Positions 29,302 through 34,006 of a stretch of 34,006 bases of DNA are shown here, piece after piece (within the stretch, counting starts at the first letter, position 1; each line of letters starts with the position of its first letter). The notes beneath the pieces were generated by a model that saw nothing but the letters and a program-made list of their open reading frames with translations, made no database searches and was not told the origin of the DNA. Location: positions 1 to 34,006 of the forward strand of contig CAIKHN010000013.1 in the NCBI GenBank assembly GCA_903827265.1. Direction: 5' to 3'. This DNA comes from Candidatus Uhrbacteria bacterium (GTDB taxonomy: Bacteria; Patescibacteriota; Patescibacteriia; UBA9934). Position numbers and translations under genes: made by a program.

Positions 29302-30998
29302 AGTCGGATATCTACGATTCTGCATTGTACATCTCTTCGTCCGTTCCACTCGTTGATTCCTGGTTCGTACGCAATGTCGACTTGTTTTCCACGAACGAGC
29401 ACTTCCGCTTTATCACCCATTCCGAAACCGACCATCTTACACACCTTCCCCGCGCTATCGAGTACGGTGAGTCGCAGATGTGCCCCCGTCGATCCCATCG
29501 TTTCTGCAATCATCACCGTCATTTTCAACGCGCCAAACACTGGCGGACGATTCCCTTCGCCAAATGGCGCGCACGCATTCAATTCGCTGATACCGTCAAT
29601 CGTGAACGTCGACGGCGCAATGATCGCATCGATAGGAAGCGTCACTGACGGTCCGTTTGCCCCGAACTTCGATCGCGCAAAAACATTCATTTGGGTTCGA
29701 AATTCATGCACGTCATCCATCGATCGTACCGATAAACCACACGCCTGAGGATGCCCACCTTTCTTGATGAAAATATCGCCGCACGCATTCATTGCTTCCA
29801 CCAGATGCAATCCACCAGCCGTGCGGCCACTCCCCACGTAGTGATCACCAACTTTTGTGAGCGCAAATGCCGGCAGCGCAAAGTCATTCACGAGACGCCC
29901 GGCAATGAGCCCAACAATCCCTGGCAACCACGAATCGCTCGCAACAACTACCACGTTGCAATCGTCATCAATCATGGACTTTGCGATCTGTTCTGCCTCC
30001 TTGTACGAATCTTTAAAAATCGACTGACGTTCTTTGTTCAGTGCCTCGAGTTTGGTTGCCGCAACCTCAGCAGCCTCAGCCGTTTGCGCGGTCAGCGTGT
30101 CGAATGCCAATTTCGCGCTCGATAATCGCCCCGCAGCATTCAGTCGAGGTCCAATCCGGAATCCGATTGCTGTCGTATCAATCGTGCCGAGATCGGTCCC
30201 GGACATCGCAAGCATCGCACGAAGCCCAGGGCGACGCGTCTTGTTGAGTACCTGCAACCCAAATGTTTCGAGCACGCGATTCTCGCCAAGAATCGGCATT
30301 ACATCGGTGACAGTTGCAATTGCAACAAAATCAAGAAACCATTTCTCGTATCCCTCAGGAATATCGGCTCCTCGATTCCGAGCTTCGTGAATCAAGGCTG
30401 ATGCAAATTTGAACGCAACGCCCGTCCCGCACAATGTTTTATTTGTATACGTCTCCCCCGGCGCTAACGGATGCAGCACCGTCGCATGACTTGGAAAATG
30501 CGTACCCATCTGATGATGATCACAAACAACGACATCGATCCCCGCCTCAAATGCGCGGCCGAGCTCCAACCCATTCGCGATTCCGCAATCAACGGTGACG
30601 AGCAACTTCTTCTTCTCTTGAATGAAGCGTTCAATGGTATGCATTGCGACGCCGTATCCATCTTTTTCACGATCCGGAAGAAACACTTCAACGTTAAAGG
30701 CAAACTTCATCTTCTCGGTAATATATCGCAACGCCTCAAACAACAACGCCGATCCCGAAACGCCGTCCGCGTCATAATCACCATGAATAACCACTGCGTC
30801 ACCACGCTCGATTGCGCCGAACATTGCAACAACAGCGCCATGCATTTGCGTGAAATCGAACGGCGAGTACGTATCACGTTCCCAATTTGGCGCCAAAAAT
30901 CGCTCGCGATCTTCGACCGCAACGCCTCGATTCACTAAAAGCTGCGAAACGAGATCATCCTCGCTCCGCGGCGCAATGTTCCATGCAATCGTCGCCAC
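29298..30998 (-). CDS. recJ: Single-stranded-DNA-specific exonuclease RecJ (GTG start)
   Basis: VVIHGDYDADGVSGSALLFEAL, VTVDCGIANG, VVCDHHQMG, IGPRLNAAGRL, GGHPQACGLS. Confidence 0.95.
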   Translation of the reverse strand: MATIAWNIAPRSEDDLVSQLLVNRGVAVEDRERFLAPNWERDTYSPFDFTQMHGAVVAMFGAIERGDAVVIHGDYDADGVSGSALLFEALRYITEKMKFAFNVEVFLPDREKDGYGVAMHTIERFIQEKKKLLVTVDCGIANGLELGRAFEAGIDVVVCDHHQMGTHFPSHATVLHPLAPGETYTNKTLCGTGVAFKFASALIHEARNRGADIPEGYEKWFLDFVAIATVTDVMPILGENRVLETFGLQVLNKTRRPGLRAMLAMSGTDLGTIDTTAIGFRIGPRLNAAGRLSSAKLAFDTLTAQTAEAAEVAATKLEALNKERQSIFKDSYKEAEQIAKSMIDDDCNVVVVASDSWLPGIVGLIAGRLVNDFALPAFALTKVGDHYVGSGRTAGGLHLVEAMNACGDIFIKKGGHPQACGLSVRSMDDVHEFRTQMNVFARSKFGANGPSVTLPIDAIIAPSTFTIDGISELNACAPFGEGNRPPVFGALKMTVMIAETMGSTGAHLRLTVLDSAGKVCKMVGFGMGDKAEVLVRGKQVDIAYEPGINEWNGRRDVQCRIVDIRL

Positions 30999-30999
30999 A

Positions 31000-31098
31000 C
31001 TAGTATCCCAGCTTGCTCATTGATGCCAACATCGAAACGAGGACCAATAGCGCAACGATTGCCCAAACCTTTCGTGCGTGCTTTCCTTGGAATTTCAT
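31000..31098 (-). CDS. 32-aa single-TM small membrane protein directly upstream of recJ (not in the ORF track)
   Basis: MKFQGKHARKVWAIVALLVLVSMLASMSKLGY*; stop codon adjoins the recJ GTG. Confidence 0.6.
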   Translation of the reverse strand: MKFQGKHARKVWAIVALLVLVSMLASMSKLGY

Positions 31099-31157
31099 GA
31101 CAATAGCGTAACAACGATCGCGAATTCCGTCATTAACCGGTGGGGATGAACGCCGAG

Positions 31158-31186
31158 TTGAAAAAAATCTGAAAAATCGCTAGAGT
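31158..31186 (+). promoter_or_regulatory. Putative promoter of the plus-strand hypothetical gene
   Basis: TTGAAA (31158-31163), 17-nt spacer, TAGAGT (31181-31186). Confidence 0.55.
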
Positions 31187-31208
31187 TTGGCGGCCACATG
31201 GAGATTTC

Positions 31209-31868
31209 ATGCGTCGCGAATCTGAAGAAGTCTCAAATCTGTTCAAGCTCTCCTTCGGTGATCACTTCACCGTCGACGCCGAAAATGAAGAGCAATACAC
31301 TGCGCTCCTATCGATCCACGCCGAGGACCGGTCGGGAATGCAGCTTGTATGTCTTCGTGGGCACCAGGACATCGAAGTAATCGACATGAGCAATGGTGAC
31401 GAAGTGTACTTCGATATCACCATTCTCCCAGACGACTCCATGGAAATGTCGGCGCTCGAGGGAGAAGATCGCGAGGAACTCGAGCAGAAATTTCACATGT
31501 TTCTTCTGCTTCTTACAGCAGACCGCATCACGGCCAACGAACAGCCTCGACGTCTCACCGACGGCACATGGACGATGCACGTAAACGATGTCGAGATCGT
31601 GTGTCAGAAAACCATCGACCTGCTATACGGTGAGGTTGGGGAATACACCGCGCATCTCTTCATTGGAAGCGAGAAGAGGGACGCCGACGACATCGTTAAG
31701 GTGTACCTCGTCTTCCTAGAAGAAACCGAGAACGATCCCGTGCACTACGAACCGATCGATGAAGTGACTCGAGAAATGCTCTATGAGAAGCTCATGAAAA
31801 GCCTCGGCCTGGCCAACGAGCTCGAAGGGCCTGACGACGAATCTGAGCCCAACGAATTCGTGTGCTAA
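31209..31868 (+). CDS. Acidic hypothetical protein
   Basis: MRRESEEVSNLFKLSFGDHFTVDAENEEQYTALLSIHAED…; GGAG upstream, promoter and hairpin terminator frame the ORF. Confidence 0.75.
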   Translation: MRRESEEVSNLFKLSFGDHFTVDAENEEQYTALLSIHAEDRSGMQLVCLRGHQDIEVIDMSNGDEVYFDITILPDDSMEMSALEGEDREELEQKFHMFLLLLTADRITANEQPRRLTDGTWTMHVNDVEIVCQKTIDLLYGEVGEYTAHLFIGSEKRDADDIVKVYLVFLEETENDPVHYEPIDEVTREMLYEKLMKSLGLANELEGPDDESEPNEFVC

Positions 31869-31879
31869 CGACAAACGAA

Positions 31880-31909
31880 ACGGCGACCTCCCTGTTGGGC
31901 GGTCGCCGT
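31880..31909 (+). terminator. Hairpin after the acidic hypothetical gene
   Basis: ACGGCGACC-tccctgttgggc-GGTCGCCGT. Confidence 0.6.
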
Positions 31910-31920
31910 TGCGCATTCTA

Positions 31921-33735
31921 CTAACGTTTGAGCACTTTCATGTACGCTTCGCTCGGAATTTCGACAGAGCCGACACCCATCGCGAGCATTTTCTTTTTTC
32001 CTTTCTTTTGCTTCTCAAGCAGCTTCAGCTTTCGCGTCGCGTCTCCGCCGTACAATCCCGCAGTCACATCCTTTCGCATCGCAGAGATTCGTTCACCGGC
32101 AACCACCTTTCCGCCAATCATTGCCTGGAGCTTGATGACGAATTGTTGACGAGGAATGCTGTCTTTCAAAATTTCGAGCACACGTCGACCAACACGTTCC
32201 GCCTCATTGCGATACACAATCATTGCAAACGCATCGACAGCGTCGTCAGCAACAGAAATATCGAGTCGACACACATCAGCCTCACGATACACGAACACGT
32301 CATAGCTCATCGATGCGTAACCGCTTGATGCACCCTTCAGCTTGTCATTAAAATCGACGATGATTGCAGACAGCGGAAGCTCATAGTGAATAAGCGCACG
32401 ACCTTCGGAGAGATAGTCTGTGTTGATGTAAATGCCGCGACGATCCTGTGCGAGCGACATCACATTTCCGATGGAATCGACCGGCGTGATGATGTCGACC
32501 TTTGCCCATGGTTCATCGATGTGATCAATGAAGCTTGGATCAGGAAGGTCAAGCGCGCTTTTCACGGTTTCAAATTCCCCATCTTTCGCATTCGATCGAT
32601 AGACGTGATACGCCACGCTCGGAAGCGTAACCACGAGATCGATGGTGAACTCACGGCTCAAACGTTCCTTCAAAATTTCCAAGTGCAACATGCCGAGGAA
32701 ACCACAACGGAATCCGTAGCCAAGCGCCGGCGAATGTTCAGGCTCGAACACAAGCGCGGCATCATTCAATTTCAATCGATCCATCGCGTCACGAAGTGCG
32801 CCATATTCATCGCCTTGTGCAGGAAAAATTCCCGCAAACACCATTGGACGAACTTCGCGGTATCCGGATAACGCCTCAACCGGCGTTGTTACCGGCGAAA
32901 CCGTCATTGTATCTCCAACTCGACACGCACGAATGTCTTTTAATCCTGTAACGATGTACCCAATCTGACCGGTTTCAAGTTCATCAAGAGGCGCGAACTT
33001 TGGTTTCAGAGCGCCAAGCTCTAACACTTCGCCGTCCGCGTCCGTTGCGAGCAATTTCAGCTTATCGCGCTTTTTAAACGTGCCGTCCATCACGCGAACG
33101 TATGCCACAACGCCCTTGTAATCGTCGTATGCGGAATCGAAAATAACTGCGCGAGGCGGTTTTGTTTCTGATCCTTCTGGCGACGGAACACGATCGATTA
33201 CCGCATCAAGAAGCTCACGAACGCCAGCGCCAGTCTTTCCCGAAACCTCGAGAATCGAATCTGGATCGCAACCTAACAATTTCACAAGCTCGGCTTTGCG
33301 CGTTGGGACGTCGGCCGCTGGAAGATCGATCTTGTTGAGTACCGGAATAATTTCAAGATTTTCCTCAACGGCGAGGTACAGGTTTGCAATAGTCTGTGCC
33401 TGCACTCCTTGCGTTGCATCGACGAGAAGCACAGCGCCGTTTACCGACGCGAGCGATCGACTCACTTCATAGTTGAAGTCAATATGGCCTGGAGTGTCGA
33501 TAAGGTTCAACGTGTAATCGACGTTGTCCTTTTTCCACACCATTCGTGCCGGGGCGAGCTTAATGGTAATGCCGCGCTCTCGCTCGATATCCATAGAATC
33601 GAGCACCTGATCCTTCATGACGCGCTTGTCGATGGTGCCCGTTACCTCGAGCAAACGATCTGAAAGTGTCGACTTCCCGTGGTCGATGTGGGCAATAATG
33701 CAAAAATTTCGAATGTTTTTCTGGGGGACGGGCAT
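31921..33735 (-). CDS. lepA: Elongation factor 4 (LepA)
   Basis: IIAHIDHGKSTLSDRLLE, DTPGHIDFNYEVSRSLA, VLNKIDLP, C-terminal GGDATRKLKLLEKQKKGKKKM. Confidence 0.97.
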   Translation of the reverse strand: MPVPQKNIRNFCIIAHIDHGKSTLSDRLLEVTGTIDKRVMKDQVLDSMDIERERGITIKLAPARMVWKKDNVDYTLNLIDTPGHIDFNYEVSRSLASVNGAVLLVDATQGVQAQTIANLYLAVEENLEIIPVLNKIDLPAADVPTRKAELVKLLGCDPDSILEVSGKTGAGVRELLDAVIDRVPSPEGSETKPPRAVIFDSAYDDYKGVVAYVRVMDGTFKKRDKLKLLATDADGEVLELGALKPKFAPLDELETGQIGYIVTGLKDIRACRVGDTMTVSPVTTPVEALSGYREVRPMVFAGIFPAQGDEYGALRDAMDRLKLNDAALVFEPEHSPALGYGFRCGFLGMLHLEILKERLSREFTIDLVVTLPSVAYHVYRSNAKDGEFETVKSALDLPDPSFIDHIDEPWAKVDIITPVDSIGNVMSLAQDRRGIYINTDYLSEGRALIHYELPLSAIIVDFNDKLKGASSGYASMSYDVFVYREADVCRLDISVADDAVDAFAMIVYRNEAERVGRRVLEILKDSIPRQQFVIKLQAMIGGKVVAGERISAMRKDVTAGLYGGDATRKLKLLEKQKKGKKKMLAMGVGSVEIPSEAYMKVLKR

Positions 33736-33776
33736 AGTTTGATGCAAATCGTACGGTATTTTACGAAATTCTGCAA

Positions 33777-33805
33777 TTGACGTATCCTCCGTTTTAGGCT
33801 AAGAT
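33777..33805 (+). promoter_or_regulatory. Putative plus-strand promoter upstream of the gene entering the right window edge
   Basis: TTGACG, 17-nt spacer, TAAGAT. Confidence 0.45.
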
Positions 33806-33860
33806 AAAGCGTTTCTTGGATACTCTCCAGGAATGCCACCTTCCCAACCCCCGAGGATTC

Positions 33861-34006
33861 GTGAACACCAAGAATGAGCCGTCTCGCCGCGGCACACCTA
33901 CTTCGTCCGCTACCATGTCTCTACTGCTGTACAGCAGCGGAGTACTCGGATCTGCTCGCGCGATGCCGTCATCGGCGTGCGATGTCAGGCATCGAACGCC
34001 CGAGGA
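33861..34006 (+). CDS. Possible 5' end of a plus-strand CDS, truncated by the window edge (frame uncertain)
   Basis: GTG-initiated open frame VNTKNEPSRRGTPTSSATMSLLLYSSGVLGS…; a second frame from an ATG at about 33873 is also open. Confidence 0.3.
   Translation, partial: MNTKNEPSRRGTPTSSATMSLLLYSSGVLGSARAMPSSACDVRHRTPE

Overview
This window looks like a chromosomal segment from a CPR/Patescibacteria-type bacterium. That assignment is inferred from gene content and small hypothetical proteins, not from a phylogeny. Most genes are on the minus strand. Recognisable genes in coordinate order: rpoD-type sigma factor, dnaG, RNase J, a TraG/VirD4-like ATPase, cysS, a long orphan coiled-coil protein, a PEBP/YbhB-like protein, tRNA-Ser(GGA), tRNA-Pro(CGG), an HI0933-family flavoprotein, a DEAD-box helicase, a DsbA-like protein, lgt, gatA, gatC, ligA, a type IV pilus group (pilD, pilin-like, degenerate receiver, pilM), a REP-associated Y1 (HUH) transposase, RNase HI, recJ and lepA. 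The most interesting material is non-standard. (1) A 17-bp palindromic repeat GTTAAAGCTTAGCTTTG occurs five times. Three copies surround the Y1 transposase and two lie at the gatA end, and the copies supply the C-termini and stop codons of neighbouring genes. (2) A G/C-rich palindromic element occurs four times; two copies are inserted in frame inside dnaG and ligA and one forms the C-terminal tail of a hypothetical protein. (3) A 356-bp noncoding block upstream of ligA is bounded by ~27-nt imperfect inverted repeats and contains internal hairpins; it could be a structured RNA or a MITE. (4) The ~300-nt RNase J leader contains a 70-nt stem-loop with 17 of 18 outer base pairs. (5) The DEAD-box helicase leader contains three consecutive hairpins. 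No CRISPR array was seen. Most plus-strand ORFs in the supplied track are antisense shadows of minus-strand genes.
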